Notes: a model not told the origin generated them from the sequence alone. Shown: positions 45,682 to 55,112, counted from the first letter of the stretch. The stretch is 64,000 nt of DNA from Pseudomonas sp. HS6 (GCF_023375815.1 NZ_CP067412.1:5952001-6016000); one strand, 5' to 3'. Numbers and translations are program-made.

Positions 45682-48073
45682 CCATCACGGCGTAGAGAAA
45701 ACTCAAGCTGAACTGGCTGAATTGTTCGCCAAAGACCTGACCTCCGGCGTCGGCCGCAGCGTCAAGCACGACAGCGCCGCCAAGCATGTGTCCGGTGAAG
45801 CGCAGTACATCGATGACCGGCTCGAATTCCCGAACCAGTTGCACGTTTATGCACGGATGTCGGACCGCGCCCACGCGAAAATCATCAGCATCGACACCCA
45901 GCCCTGCTACGCCTTCGAAGGTGTGCGCATCGCCATCACCCACGAAGACGTGCCGGGCCTGAAAGACATCGGCCCGCTGCTGCCGGGCGATCCGCTGTTG
46001 GCCATCGATGACGTGCAGTTTGTCGGTCAACCGGTACTGGCCGTGGCCGCAAAAGATCTGGAAACCGCACGCAAGGCCGCCATGGCCGCGATCATCGAAT
46101 ACGAAGATCTGGAACCGGTGCTGGACGTGGTCGAAGCTCTGCGCAAACGCCACTTCGTGCTCGACAGCCACACTCATCAGCGTGGCGATTCGGCCAACGC
46201 CTTGGCTACCGCTGAACATCGCATCCAAGGCACGCTGCACATCGGCGGCCAGGAACACTTCTATCTGGAGACCCAGATCTCCTCGGTGATGCCGACCGAA
46301 GACGGCGGCATGATCGTTTATTGCTCGACGCAGAACCCCACCGAAGTGCAGAAACTGGTGGCCGAAGTCCTCGACGTCTCCATGAACAAAATCGTGGTCG
46401 ATATGCGCCGCATGGGCGGTGGTTTCGGCGGTAAGGAAACCCAGGCCGCCAGCCCGGCGTGCCTGTGTGCGGTGATCGCGCACCTCACCGGCCAGCCGAC
46501 CAAGATGCGTCTGCCACGGGTCGAAGACATGCTGATGACCGGCAAGCGCCACCCGTTCTACGTCGAGTACGACGTCGGCTTCGACAGCACCGGACGCCTG
46601 CACGGCATCGCGATGGATCTGGCCGGCAACTGCGGTTGCTCGCCTGACCTTTCGGCCTCGATTGTCGACCGCGCGATGTTCCACTCGGACAACTCGTACT
46701 ACCTGGGTGACGCGACCATCAACGGTCACCGCTGCAAGACCAACACCGCGTCGAACACCGCGTACCGTGGTTTCGGCGGCCCGCAAGGGATGGTCGCGAT
46801 CGAAGAAGTGATGGACGCCATCGCCCGTCACCTGAACCTCGATCCGCTGGCCGTGCGCAAGGCCAACTACTACGGCAAGACCGAGCGCAACGTCACCCAT
46901 TACTACCAGACCGTCGAGCACAACATGCTCGAGGAAATGACTGCCGAACTGGAAGAAAGCAGCCAGTACGCCGAGCGCCGCGAAGCGATCCGTCGCTACA
47001 ACGCCAACAGCCCGATCCTGAAAAAAGGCCTGGCGTTGACCCCGGTGAAATTTGGCATTTCCTTCACTGCCAGCTTCCTCAACCAGGCCGGTGCGTTGGT
47101 GCACGTCTACACCGACGGCAGCATCCACTTGAACCACGGCGGCACGGAAATGGGCCAAGGCCTGAACACCAAAGTCGCGCAAGTCGTGGCCGAAGTGTTC
47201 CAGGTGGAAATGGACCGTGTGCAGATCACCGCGACCAACACCGACAAGGTGCCGAACACCTCGCCGACGGCGGCGTCCAGCGGTGCCGACCTGAACGGTA
47301 AAGCCGCGCAGAACGCTGCCGAGATCATCAAGCAGCGCCTCGTTGAATTTGCCGCTCGCCACTTCAAGGTCAGCGAAGAGGATGTGGAATTCCACAACGG
47401 ACACGTACGGGTTCGTGACCACATCCTGACCTTCGAGGCGTTGATCCAGCTGGCGTATTTCAATCAGGTGTCGCTGTCGAGCACCGGATTCTACAAGACC
47501 CCGAAAATCTACTACGACCGCAGCCAGGCCCGTGGCCGGCCGTTCTACTACTTCGCCTTCGGCGCGGCGTGCTGCGAAGTGATCGTCGACACCCTGACCG
47601 GCGAGTACAAGATGCTCCGTACCGACATCCTGCACGACGTCGGCGCCTCGCTGAACCCGGCCATCGATATCGGCCAGGTCGAGGGCGGTTTCGTTCAGGG
47701 CATGGGCTGGCTGACCATGGAAGAGCTGGTCTGGAACAACAAGGGCAAGCTGATGACCAACGGCCCGGCCAGCTACAAGATCCCGGCCGTGGCGGACATG
47801 CCGCTGGACCTGCGGGTGAAACTGGTGGAAAACCGCAAGAACCCGGAAGACACGGTGTTCCATTCCAAGGCTGTCGGTGAGCCGCCGTTCATGCTCGGCA
47901 TCGCCGCGTGGTGTGCGATCAAGGATGCGGTGGCCAGCCTCGGCGACTACAGGCATCAGCCGAAGATCGACGCGCCGGCGACCCCGGAGCGAGTGTTGTG
48001 GGGTTGCGAGCAGATGCGTCAGCTCAAGGCGGTGAAAGCGGTTTCTACTGAAGCCGAGTTGGCTCCGCTTTAA
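45674..48073 (+). CDS. xdhB: Xanthine dehydrogenase large subunit (molybdenum cofactor)
   Basis: A 799-residue molybdopterin-binding catalytic subunit. Visible are GGQEHFYLETQ, RMGGGFGGKETQA, AYRGFGGPQGM (substrate Arg region), the Gln/Gly stretch GGTEMGQGLNTK and the C-terminal KAVGEPPFMLGIAAWCAIKDA with the catalytic Glu. Full length for the family. It overlaps the end of xdhA, and is followed by a hybrid REP doublet before xdhC. Confidence 0.96.
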   Translation: MSNHHGVEKTQAELAELFAKDLTSGVGRSVKHDSAAKHVSGEAQYIDDRLEFPNQLHVYARMSDRAHAKIISIDTQPCYAFEGVRIAITHEDVPGLKDIGPLLPGDPLLAIDDVQFVGQPVLAVAAKDLETARKAAMAAIIEYEDLEPVLDVVEALRKRHFVLDSHTHQRGDSANALATAEHRIQGTLHIGGQEHFYLETQISSVMPTEDGGMIVYCSTQNPTEVQKLVAEVLDVSMNKIVVDMRRMGGGFGGKETQAASPACLCAVIAHLTGQPTKMRLPRVEDMLMTGKRHPFYVEYDVGFDSTGRLHGIAMDLAGNCGCSPDLSASIVDRAMFHSDNSYYLGDATINGHRCKTNTASNTAYRGFGGPQGMVAIEEVMDAIARHLNLDPLAVRKANYYGKTERNVTHYYQTVEHNMLEEMTAELEESSQYAERREAIRRYNANSPILKKGLALTPVKFGISFTASFLNQAGALVHVYTDGSIHLNHGGTEMGQGLNTKVAQVVAEVFQVEMDRVQITATNTDKVPNTSPTAASSGADLNGKAAQNAAEIIKQRLVEFAARHFKVSEEDVEFHNGHVRVRDHILTFEALIQLAYFNQVSLSSTGFYKTPKIYYDRSQARGRPFYYFAFGAACCEVIVDTLTGEYKMLRTDILHDVGASLNPAIDIGQVEGGFVQGMGWLTMEELVWNNKGKLMTNGPASYKIPAVADMPLDLRVKLVENRKNPEDTVFHSKAVGEPPFMLGIAAWCAIKDAVASLGDYRHQPKIDAPATPERVLWGCEQMRQLKAVKAVSTEAELAPL

Positions 48074-48088
48074 GGACCGAGGCGCGGC

Positions 48089-48183
48089 CATCGCGGGCAA
48101 GCCCGCTCCCACAGGGTTTTGTGGTGAATACCGATATGCGTTACACCGCAAATCCTGTGGGAGCTGGCTTGCCAGCGATGGGG
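48089..48183. repeat. Hybrid REP doublet between xdhB and xdhC
   Basis: The left arm is of the CATCGCGGGCAAGCCCGCTC type, the right arm of the GAGCTGGCTTGCCAGCGATG type. The two arms are therefore from two different REP subtypes yet occupy the usual doublet geometry. Confidence 0.8.
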
Positions 48184-48215
48184 CCCGAACAGACAACGAA
48201 GATGTCGAGGTGAAC

Positions 48216-49073
48216 ATGTACAACTGGATCGACGCCCTCGCCGACCTGCAGAACCAGGGCGAACCCTGCGTTCTGGTGACGATCATCGAAGAGCTCGGCT
48301 CGACGCCGCGCAATGCCGGCTCGAAAATGGTCGTCAGCGCCCGCCAGACGTTCGACACCATTGGTGGCGGGCACCTGGAATACAAAGCCATGCAGATCGC
48401 CCGCGAGATGCTCGCCAGCGGCAAGCAGGACACCCATCTGGAGCGTTTCAGCCTCGGCGCCAGTCTCGGCCAGTGCTGCGGCGGCGCCACGGTGCTGTTG
48501 TTCGAACCGATGGGCCAGGTGCAGGCGCAGATTGCGGTGTTCGGCGCCGGTCATGTCGGCCGCGCGCTGGTACCCTTGCTCGCCAGCCTGCCGTGCCGGG
48601 TGCGCTGGATCGATTCCCGGGAAGAGGAATTTCCCGAACAGATTCCCCACGGTGTGCGCAAGATCGTCGCCGAGGAACCGGTGGATGAAATCGACGACCT
48701 GCCCGCCGGCAGCTATTGCATCGTCATGACTCACAATCATCAGCTGGATCTGGAACTCACCGCCGCGATCCTCAAGCGCAACGACTTCACCTGGTTCGGC
48801 CTGATCGGCTCGAAGACCAAACGGGCCAAGTTCGAACACCGCTTGCGTGACCGAGGCTTCGACGCCAGCGTCGTGCAACGCATGCGCTGCCCGATGGGCA
48901 TCGGCGAAGTCAAAGGCAAATTGCCTGTGGAAATCGCCATCTCCATCGCCGGCGAAATCATCGCCACCTATAACGCCAATTTCGGCCAGCACACCGCCAG
49001 CGCCGAACCGATTGCCAAACTGCTGCCGGTTTCCCGCCGCAGTCAGGCCGCCACACTCAAAGCCTCAAACTGA
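48216..49073 (+). CDS. xdhC: Xanthine dehydrogenase accessory protein XdhC
   Basis: A 285-residue chaperone that binds and inserts sulfurated molybdenum cofactor into XdhB. The N-terminal region has CVLVTIIEELGSTPRNAGSKMVV and GTIGGGHLEY-like DTIGGGHLEYKAM, then a CCGG motif (LGQCCGGATVLLFE) and a Rossmann segment IAVFGAGHVGRALVPLL, ending with LKGKLPVEIAISIAGEI-type sequence. The ATG at 48216 has GAGG upstream; two codons earlier a GTG exists. It is followed by guaD after 13 bases. Confidence 0.93.
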   Translation: MYNWIDALADLQNQGEPCVLVTIIEELGSTPRNAGSKMVVSARQTFDTIGGGHLEYKAMQIAREMLASGKQDTHLERFSLGASLGQCCGGATVLLFEPMGQVQAQIAVFGAGHVGRALVPLLASLPCRVRWIDSREEEFPEQIPHGVRKIVAEEPVDEIDDLPAGSYCIVMTHNHQLDLELTAAILKRNDFTWFGLIGSKTKRAKFEHRLRDRGFDASVVQRMRCPMGIGEVKGKLPVEIAISIAGEIIATYNANFGQHTASAEPIAKLLPVSRRSQAATLKASN

Positions 49074-49086
49074 TTAGAGAACCCTC

Positions 49087-50391
49087 ATGCCTCTGACTCG
49101 CAAAGCCTACCGCGCCGCCATCCTGCACAGCATTGCCGACCCTGCCGAGGTCGGCATCGAGGCCTCCTACGAATATTTCGAGGACGGCCTGCTGGTGGTC
49201 GATGACGGCAAGATCAGCGCCCTCGGCCACGCCAGCGAACTGCTGCCGACGCTGCCGGCGGATATCGAGATCGTTCATCACAAGGATGCGCTGATCACCC
49301 CGGGCTTCATCGACACCCACATTCACCTGCCGCAAACCGGCATGGTCGGCGCCTACGGCGAGCAACTGCTGGACTGGCTGAACACCTACACCTTCCCGTG
49401 CGAAAGCCAGTTCGCCGACAAGGCCCACGCCGATGAAGTGGCGGATATCTTCATCAAGGAACTGCTGCGCAATGGCACCACCACCGCGCTGGTGTTCGGC
49501 AGCGTGCACCCGCAATCGGTGAACTCGTTCTTCGAGGCCGCCGAGAAGCTGGACCTGCGGATGATCGCCGGCAAGGTGATGATGGACCGCAACGCGCCGG
49601 ACTACCTGACCGACACCCCGGAATCGAGCTACGTCGACAGCAAGGCGCTGATCGAACGCTGGCACGGCAAGGGTCGTCTGCACTACGCGGTGACCCCGCG
49701 CTTCGCCCCGACCAGCACTCCGGAACAGTTGACCCTTGCCGGCCAGTTGCTCGGTGAATACCCGGATCTGTACATGCAGACCCACATCAGCGAAAACCTC
49801 AAGGAAGTCGAGTGGGTCAAGGAGCTGTTCCCGGAGCGCAAGGGCTACCTGGATGTCTACGACCACTATCAATTGCTCGGCGAGCGTTCGGTGTTCGCCC
49901 ACGGCGTGCACCTGTGCGACGACGAATGCGCGCGCCTGGCGGAGACCGGTTCGGCAATCGCGTTCTGCCCGACCTCGAACTTCTTCCTCGGCAGCGGCCT
50001 GTTCAACCTGCCGATGGCCGAGAAGCACAAACTGAACGTCGGCCTCGGCACTGACGTCGGCGGCGGCACCAGTTTCTCGCTGCTGCAAACCCTGAACGAA
50101 GCCTACAAAGTGATGCAGCTGCAAGGCGCACGCCTGAGCCCGTTCAAGTCGCTGTACCTCGCCACCCTCGGCGGTGCGCGGGCACTGCGCCTGGAAGACA
50201 AGATCGGCAACCTGCAACCGGGCTCCGACGCCGACTTCCTGGTGCTGGACTACAACGCCACGCCGCTGCTGAGCTACCGCTTGAAGCAGGCCAACAACAT
50301 TGCCGAGACGTTGTTTGTGCTGATGACGCTGGGCGATGACCGCACCGTTGCCCAGACTTATGCGGCGGGTGCGCTGGTGCATCAGCGCTGA
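49087..50391 (+). CDS. guaD: Guanine deaminase
   Basis: A 434-residue zinc amidohydrolase making xanthine from guanine. Metal ligands and active-site motifs are PGFIDTHIHLPQ, PRFAPTSTPEQL, QTHISENLKEVEWV, HGVHLCDDECARL and GLGTDVGGGTSFSLL (final Asp). It ends the xdhC-guaD unit, and supplies the substrate for the xanthine dehydrogenase encoded upstream. A strong terminator follows within 20 bases. Confidence 0.95.
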   Translation: MPLTRKAYRAAILHSIADPAEVGIEASYEYFEDGLLVVDDGKISALGHASELLPTLPADIEIVHHKDALITPGFIDTHIHLPQTGMVGAYGEQLLDWLNTYTFPCESQFADKAHADEVADIFIKELLRNGTTTALVFGSVHPQSVNSFFEAAEKLDLRMIAGKVMMDRNAPDYLTDTPESSYVDSKALIERWHGKGRLHYAVTPRFAPTSTPEQLTLAGQLLGEYPDLYMQTHISENLKEVEWVKELFPERKGYLDVYDHYQLLGERSVFAHGVHLCDDECARLAETGSAIAFCPTSNFFLGSGLFNLPMAEKHKLNVGLGTDVGGGTSFSLLQTLNEAYKVMQLQGARLSPFKSLYLATLGGARALRLEDKIGNLQPGSDADFLVLDYNATPLLSYRLKQANNIAETLFVLMTLGDDRTVAQTYAAGALVHQR

Positions 50392-50406
50392 GTTTTCCCA
50401 AGGCAT

Positions 50407-50447
50407 AAAAAATCCCCCGGTGGTGTTCACCCCGGGGGATTTTTTAT
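50407..50447 (+). terminator. Rho-independent terminator after guaD
   Basis: AATCCCCCGG and CCGGGGGATT form a long perfect stem with about 12 bases of loop, flanked by A and T runs, so it can act in both directions. Confidence 0.92.
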
Positions 50448-50461
50448 GCCTGTCAGACTGC

Positions 50462-50557
50462 TATCGCTGGCAAGCCAGCTCCCACAGGGTTTTATGGTGT
50501 TCACCAGAATTGCGTCCCACCGCAAATCCTGTGGGAGCTGGCTTGCCAGCGATTGGG
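50462..50557. repeat. REP doublet (TGGCAAGCCAGCTCCCA type) after guaD
   Basis: CGCTGGCAAGCCAGCTC and its inverse GAGCTGGCTTGCCAGCG, separated by about 55 bases, in the gap between two convergent genes. Confidence 0.8.
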
Positions 50558-50573
50558 GCCAACTCGTTCTGAC

Positions 50574-51338
50574 TTAGAGCTTGGCCGCCGGACGCCCCGG
50601 CTTCTTGGTCTGCAACAGATGCGAGAACACCGCATGCAGATCGTCGGACGCGCTTTCCTCGTCGAGGTTGAGCTTGCTGTCGATGTGATCCATGTGATGC
50701 ATCATCAGGTCCACCGCCAGCTCGCCGTTGCGCGCTTCGATGGCGTCGATCAACTGGGTGTGTTCGTCGTAGGAACAGTGCGAACGGTTGCCGCTTTCAT
50801 ATTGCGCAATGATCAACGACGTCTGCGAAACCAGGCTGCGCTGGAAGCTGATCAACGGAGCGTTCTTCGCCGCTTCGGCCAGTTTCAGGTGGAACTCGCC
50901 CGAGAGACGGATGCCGGCGCCGCGATCGCCACGGGAGAAGCTGTCACGCTCGTCATTGACCATCTGGCGCAATTCGGCGATCTGCTCGGCCGTGGCGTGC
51001 TGCACCGCCAGTTCAGTGATCGCGCGCTCCACCAGACGCCGGGCGAGGAATACCTGACGCGCCTCTTCGACACTCGGGCTCGCCACCACCGCGCCACGGT
51101 TTGGCCGCAACAGCACCACACCTTCATGGGCCAGGCGCGAGAGCGCGCGGCGAATGATGGTGCGGCTGACCCCGAAAATTTCCCCCAGCGCTTCTTCGCT
51201 CAACTTTGTGCCGGGCGCCAGGCGCTGTTCGAGGATGGCCTCGAAGATATGCGCATAGACGATATCGTCCTGGGTTCCGCTGCGGCCGGCTTTGCCTGCT
51301 CGCGGTTGTTTCTTGAGGGGTTGCAACTGTTCGTTCAT
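50574..51338 (-). CDS. GntR-family regulator (FCD type), near purine genes
   Basis: A 254-residue regulator with an N-terminal basic tail (QPLKKQPRAGKAGRSG), a winged helix-turn-helix (RLAPGTKLSEEALGEIFGVSRTIIRRALSRLAHEGVV) and an FCD ligand domain with metal-type His and Asp residues (GEFHLKLAE, DEHTQLIDAI). ATG 51338 is used; the frame is open further upstream but without a ribosome site. It is divergent from the BenE-type transporter gene, with TTGT-AC-ACAA between them. By recall P. aeruginosa has a GntR gene in the same place after guaD, next to a purine permease gene. Confidence 0.87.
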   Translation of the reverse strand: MNEQLQPLKKQPRAGKAGRSGTQDDIVYAHIFEAILEQRLAPGTKLSEEALGEIFGVSRTIIRRALSRLAHEGVVLLRPNRGAVVASPSVEEARQVFLARRLVERAITELAVQHATAEQIAELRQMVNDERDSFSRGDRGAGIRLSGEFHLKLAEAAKNAPLISFQRSLVSQTSLIIAQYESGNRSHCSYDEHTQLIDAIEARNGELAVDLMMHHMDHIDSKLNLDEESASDDLHAVFSHLLQTKKPGRPAAKL

Positions 51339-51431
51339 GGGCACTCGAGTCGGGAAGAACGGCGGCGAATTGACCGTGACTGTAATACGGCACAGTGGGT
51401 CGCTGGCAAGTATCGCGTAAAAAACAGCGCG

Positions 51432-51443
51432 ATTGTACACAAT
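51432..51443. promoter_or_regulatory. ATTGTACACAAT candidate GntR operator
   Basis: Half-sites ATTGT and ACAAT around a 2-base centre, similar to the TTGTATACAA-type operators of FCD-domain GntR proteins. It lies between the divergent GntR gene and the BenE-type gene, about 94 bases from the former start. Confidence 0.5.
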
Positions 51444-51542
51444 GGAAGGTGGCAACACGACTGTACGGCTGTTTGTGACTTCGGCTGTATTGCAACGCAT
51501 CGTTACATTTGAGTTTAGGCTTGATCGCAGAATCCGCGATCC

Positions 51543-51634
51543 CTGTGGGAGCGAGCTTGCTCGCGATAGCGGTTATACATTCAACTCCAATGTCGATTGT
51601 TCCGCCGCCATCGCGAGCAAGCTCGCTCCCACAA
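51543..51634. repeat. REP doublet (CGAGCAAGCTCGCTCCCA type), outward arms
   Basis: TGTGGGAGCGAGCTTGCTCG and its inverse CGAGCAAGCTCGCTCCCACA at 51544 and 51614, with about 50 bases between. It sits directly before the BenE-type gene, within its 5' region rather than after it. Confidence 0.8.
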
Positions 51635-51685
51635 GGGTTTCGTGTCGCTGCGAATATCTTCATTGGTATAAGGAACACCCCCGTC

Positions 51686-52876
51686 ATGAACGACGCCACA
51701 CACACTCAGCTGCGTCCCTTCGCGGACACATCGCCCTCCGCCATCGTCGCCGGATTCATCGCGATGATGACCGGCTACACCAGTTCGCTGGTGCTGATGT
51801 TTCAGGCCGGGCAGGCAGCAGGCCTCACCAGCGGGCAGATTTCCTCATGGATCTGGGCAATTTCCATTGGCATGGCGGTGTGTTCAATCGGCCTGTCCCT
51901 GCGCTATCGCACGCCGATCACGATTGCCTGGTCGACGCCCGGCGCAGCCTTGCTCATCACCAGTCTTGGCGGCGTCACCTACGGCGAAGCGATCGGTGCC
52001 TACATTACCTGTGCGGTGCTGGTGACGATCTGCGGCCTGACCGGCAGCTTCGAACGGCTGGTGAAAAAGATCCCGGCCTCCCTCGCCGCCGCGTTGCTGG
52101 CGGGGATTCTGTTCAAGATCGGCAGCGAAATCTTCGTCGCAGCGCAGCATCGCACCGGGCTGGTGCTGGGGATGTTCTTCACTTATCTGCTGGTCAAACG
52201 CCTGACGCCGCGCTATGCGGTACTCGCCGCGCTGCTGATCGGCACCGCGCTATCGGGCTTCATGGGGCTGCTGGACTTCAGCGGCTTTCATCTGGAAGTG
52301 GCGACGCCGGTCTGGACCACACCGCACTTTTCCTTGGCCGCGACCATCAGCATCGGCATTCCGCTGTTCGTGGTGGCGATGACCTCGCAGAACATGCCCG
52401 GTATCGCGGTGCTGCGGGCCGACGGCTACAACGTCCCGGCCTCGCCCTTGATCACCACCACCGGCATCGCGTCGCTGCTACTGGCGCCGTTCGGTTCCCA
52501 CGGCATCAACCTCGCAGCGATCAGCGCCGCGATCTGCACCGGGCCCCATGCCCATGAGGATCGCAACAAGCGTTACACCGCAGCGGTGTGGTGCGGGATT
52601 TTCTACGGGATTGCCGGCGTATTCGGCGCCACGCTGGCGGCGCTGTTTGCCGCGCTACCCAAGGAACTGGTGCTGTCAATTGCCGCGCTGGCGCTGTTCG
52701 GTTCGATCATCAACGGCTTGAGCATCGCCATGACCGAGGTGAAGGAACGGGAAGCGGCGCTGATCACCTTCATGGTCACGGCGTCGGGGCTGACGCTGTT
52801 TTCCATCGGCTCGGCCTTCTGGGGGATTGTCGCGGGGGTGCTGACCTTGCTGATCCTCAACTGGCGCAAGGCTTGA
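51686..52876 (+). CDS. BenE-family benzoate/H+ symporter-like transporter
   Basis: A 396-residue polytopic membrane protein with about eleven or twelve hydrophobic segments. The BenE signatures GYTSSLVLMFQAGQAAGLTSGQISSWIWAIS, YRTPITIAWSTPGAALL and VVAMTSQNMPGIAVLRADGY are clear, so it is a proton symporter for benzoate or a similar organic acid; the adjoining purine genes make a purine-related substrate conceivable. The ATG at 51686 has AAGGA about 11 bases upstream. A terminator follows at 52899. It is divergent from a GntR regulator that probably controls it. Confidence 0.85.
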   Translation: MNDATHTQLRPFADTSPSAIVAGFIAMMTGYTSSLVLMFQAGQAAGLTSGQISSWIWAISIGMAVCSIGLSLRYRTPITIAWSTPGAALLITSLGGVTYGEAIGAYITCAVLVTICGLTGSFERLVKKIPASLAAALLAGILFKIGSEIFVAAQHRTGLVLGMFFTYLLVKRLTPRYAVLAALLIGTALSGFMGLLDFSGFHLEVATPVWTTPHFSLAATISIGIPLFVVAMTSQNMPGIAVLRADGYNVPASPLITTTGIASLLLAPFGSHGINLAAISAAICTGPHAHEDRNKRYTAAVWCGIFYGIAGVFGATLAALFAALPKELVLSIAALALFGSIINGLSIAMTEVKEREAALITFMVTASGLTLFSIGSAFWGIVAGVLTLLILNWRKA

Positions 52877-52898
52877 GGTCTCGCTGAAAAGCAGGCAT

Positions 52899-52933
52899 AA
52901 AAAAACGGCGACCCTCAGGTCGCCGTTTTTTTC
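52899..52933. terminator. Bidirectional terminator between the BenE-type gene and yggL
   Basis: A6-CGGCGACC, loop CTCA, GGTCGCCG-T7. It serves both convergent genes. Confidence 0.92.
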
Positions 52934-52937
52934 AGTA

Positions 52938-53282
52938 TCACTTGGCCGCGTTGATCGGCTTTTCCGGATACCAAACGTCCAGCAGCGGGCTGATTTCAGT
53001 GGTGGTCAGCTCGGAGCGGGTTTTCAGCCAGGCTTCAACAGCAGCGCGCTGCTCTTCGGAAACCGAGCCACGCTTCTGCAGGCAAACCAGACCGAAGTCG
53101 TCGCCGCCGACATAGCCCAGACCGTTCTTTTCCATGGCTTCTTTGATGAATGCTTCGAGGAAAGCGTCAATGGCTTCTTCGGACAGGTCTTCTTTGAAGC
53201 CCAGGTTCAGTTCGAAACCCAGCTCTTGAAATTCATCGACGCACAGTTTTTTGCGCAGACGCTGGGAACGGTTAGTCGCCAT
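52938..53282 (-). CDS. yggL: YggL family 50S ribosome-associated protein
   Basis: A 114-residue protein of the YggL/DUF469 family: RSQRLRKKLCVDEFQELGFELNLGF at the N-terminus, then a helix-rich middle (EEAIDAFLEAFIKEAMEKNGLGYVGG) and QRAAVEAWLKTRSELTTTEISPLLDVWYP. Members bind the 50S ribosomal subunit; precise role is not settled. AGGA lies about nine bases before the ATG. Stand-alone unit sharing a terminator with the BenE-type gene. Confidence 0.88.
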   Translation of the reverse strand: MATNRSQRLRKKLCVDEFQELGFELNLGFKEDLSEEAIDAFLEAFIKEAMEKNGLGYVGGDDFGLVCLQKRGSVSEEQRAAVEAWLKTRSELTTTEISPLLDVWYPEKPINAAK

Positions 53283-53515
53283 TGGAACAATCCTCTTAAG
53301 TAATAACGGCCGGCACTTTACCAGTTTAAGGCGGCGATTGCCCGCCTATCCGGGACGAGCGTGCGACCGCCCGTAAAAAAATAACCCATTGGCAGCCTTG
53401 CGAGAGGCACAAGCTGTTACACCTTGGGGCATAATGCCGACACTTTCATGACCACTGAGGGCCTTTTCATCCATGTCCTCGTCTTTTTCCCCTCGGCTGT
53501 AGGGTTTTATTTCAT

Positions 53516-54976
53516 ATGATCAAATCGTTGCGTCCTCTGCTCCTGGCCGGTCTTCTTCTGCCGCTGGCCCTGCCTGTCTCCGCTGCCACCATCAACACCG
53601 CCCTGACGCCCAACGTCGAAAAAGCCCTCAAGGCCAGCAAGCTGCAACCCAGCGCCCTGTCGCTGGTGATGGTGCCGCTGGACGGCCCGGGCACGCCGAC
53701 CGTGTACAACGCCGACGTATCGGTCAACCCGGCCTCGACCATGAAACTGGTCACCACCTACGCGGCGCTGGAAATGCTCGGCCCCAACCATCAGTGGAAA
53801 ACCGAGTTCTACACCGACGGCGACCTGAACAGCGGCATCCTCAACGGCAACCTCTACCTCAAGGGTGGCGGCGATCCGAAGCTGAACATGGAAAAACTCT
53901 GGCTGCTGATGCGCGACCTGCGCGCCAACGGCGTAACCCAGATCACCGGCGACCTGGTGCTGGACCGCAGCTTCTTCGTGCAGCCGCAACTGCCGGAGTT
54001 CAACGATGACGGCAACGACGAGAACAAGCCGTTCCTGGTCAAGCCGGACTCGCTGCTGGTCAACCTCAAGGCCCTGCGCTTCGTGGCCCGCAATGACAAC
54101 GGCCGGGTATTGATCTCGGTCGAACCGCCGATTGCCAGCATCAACATCGAAAACACCGTCAAAGCGCTCAACTCCAAGCAATGCACCGGCGGCGTGCGCT
54201 ACAACCCGGTGCCGCAGGCCGATGGCAGCGTAACCGTGACCGTTGCCGGCCAGTTGGGCGAAGGCTGCAGCTCGCAGACTTACCTTTCGCTGCTCGACCA
54301 CGCGACCTACACCGCCGGCGCCGTGCGGGCGATCTGGAAGGAATTGGGTGGCAGCATTCAGGGCAAGGATCGTCTGGCCCCGACACCGAGCAGCGCCAAG
54401 GTGCTGGCCCGTGCGTTCTCGCCGGACCTGGCGGAAATCATCCGCGACATCAACAAATACAGTAACAACACCATGGCTCAGCAGCTGTTCCTGAGCCTGG
54501 GGCAGAAATTCCGCAACGACGCCGACGGCGATGACGCCAAGGCGGCGCAACGCGTAGTGCGTCAGTGGCTGGCGAAGAAAGGCATCACCGCGCCGCACCT
54601 GGTAATGGAGAACGGCTCCGGCCTGTCCCGTGCCGAACGCGTCAGCGCCCGGGAAATGGCTGCCATGCTGCAAGCCGCGTGGCACAGCCCGTATGCCGCC
54701 GAGTACATCAGCTCGCTGCCGATCGCCGGCACCGACGGCACCATGCGCAAACGCCTGAAGACCACCGCGATGCGCGGCGAAGCTCACGTCAAGACCGGCA
54801 CCCTGAATACCGTGCGCGCCATCGCCGGTTTCAGCCGCGACGTCAACGGCAACACCTGGGCGGTGGTGGCGATCCTCAACGACAAGGCACCGTTCGGTGC
54901 ATCGTCGGTGCTGGATCAGGTATTACTGGATCTCTACAAACAGCCGCGAACGCCGCAGACGGCTTCGGTCCTGTAA
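53516..54976 (+). CDS. dacB: D-alanyl-D-alanine carboxypeptidase/endopeptidase (PBP4 type)
   Basis: A 486-residue peptidoglycan hydrolase with a Sec signal (MIKSLRPLLLAGLLLPLALPVSA). Active-site motifs of the S13 family are S74-TM-K77 in NPASTMKLVTTYAALEMLG, the SNN of KYSNNTMAQQLF and KTG in AHVKTGTLNTVRAI. The typical insertion domain between SxxK and SxN is present. It cleaves terminal D-Ala and cross-links in the periplasm. Alone between yggL (divergent) and a REP doublet. Confidence 0.94.
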   Translation: MIKSLRPLLLAGLLLPLALPVSAATINTALTPNVEKALKASKLQPSALSLVMVPLDGPGTPTVYNADVSVNPASTMKLVTTYAALEMLGPNHQWKTEFYTDGDLNSGILNGNLYLKGGGDPKLNMEKLWLLMRDLRANGVTQITGDLVLDRSFFVQPQLPEFNDDGNDENKPFLVKPDSLLVNLKALRFVARNDNGRVLISVEPPIASINIENTVKALNSKQCTGGVRYNPVPQADGSVTVTVAGQLGEGCSSQTYLSLLDHATYTAGAVRAIWKELGGSIQGKDRLAPTPSSAKVLARAFSPDLAEIIRDINKYSNNTMAQQLFLSLGQKFRNDADGDDAKAAQRVVRQWLAKKGITAPHLVMENGSGLSRAERVSAREMAAMLQAAWHSPYAAEYISSLPIAGTDGTMRKRLKTTAMRGEAHVKTGTLNTVRAIAGFSRDVNGNTWAVVAILNDKAPFGASSVLDQVLLDLYKQPRTPQTASVL

Positions 54977-55001
54977 TCCGCCTCTGAGAACTCCGCAAGA
55001 C

Positions 55002-55094
55002 CTGTGGGAGCCGGGCTTGCCCGCGATGGCGTCAGTTCAGCCAGCATATGCAGTGACTGACACACCGCCATCGCGGGCAAGCCCGCTCCCACAG
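55002..55094. repeat. REP doublet (CGGGCAAGCCCGCTCCCA type)
   Basis: TGTGGGAGCCGGGCTTGCCC and its inverse around 55069-55094 in the gap between convergent dacB and the diguanylate cyclase gene. The left arm has one extra base (GAGCCGGGC). Confidence 0.8.
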
Positions 55095-55112
55095 AATCGG
55101 CGGCAAGCTGGA

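Noticed and set aside
45629..48490. 953-codon open frame on the minus strand
   Set aside because: It is antisense to xdhB, arises from high GC at third codon positions, and its product is His/Val/Gly-rich low-complexity sequence with no family resemblance.
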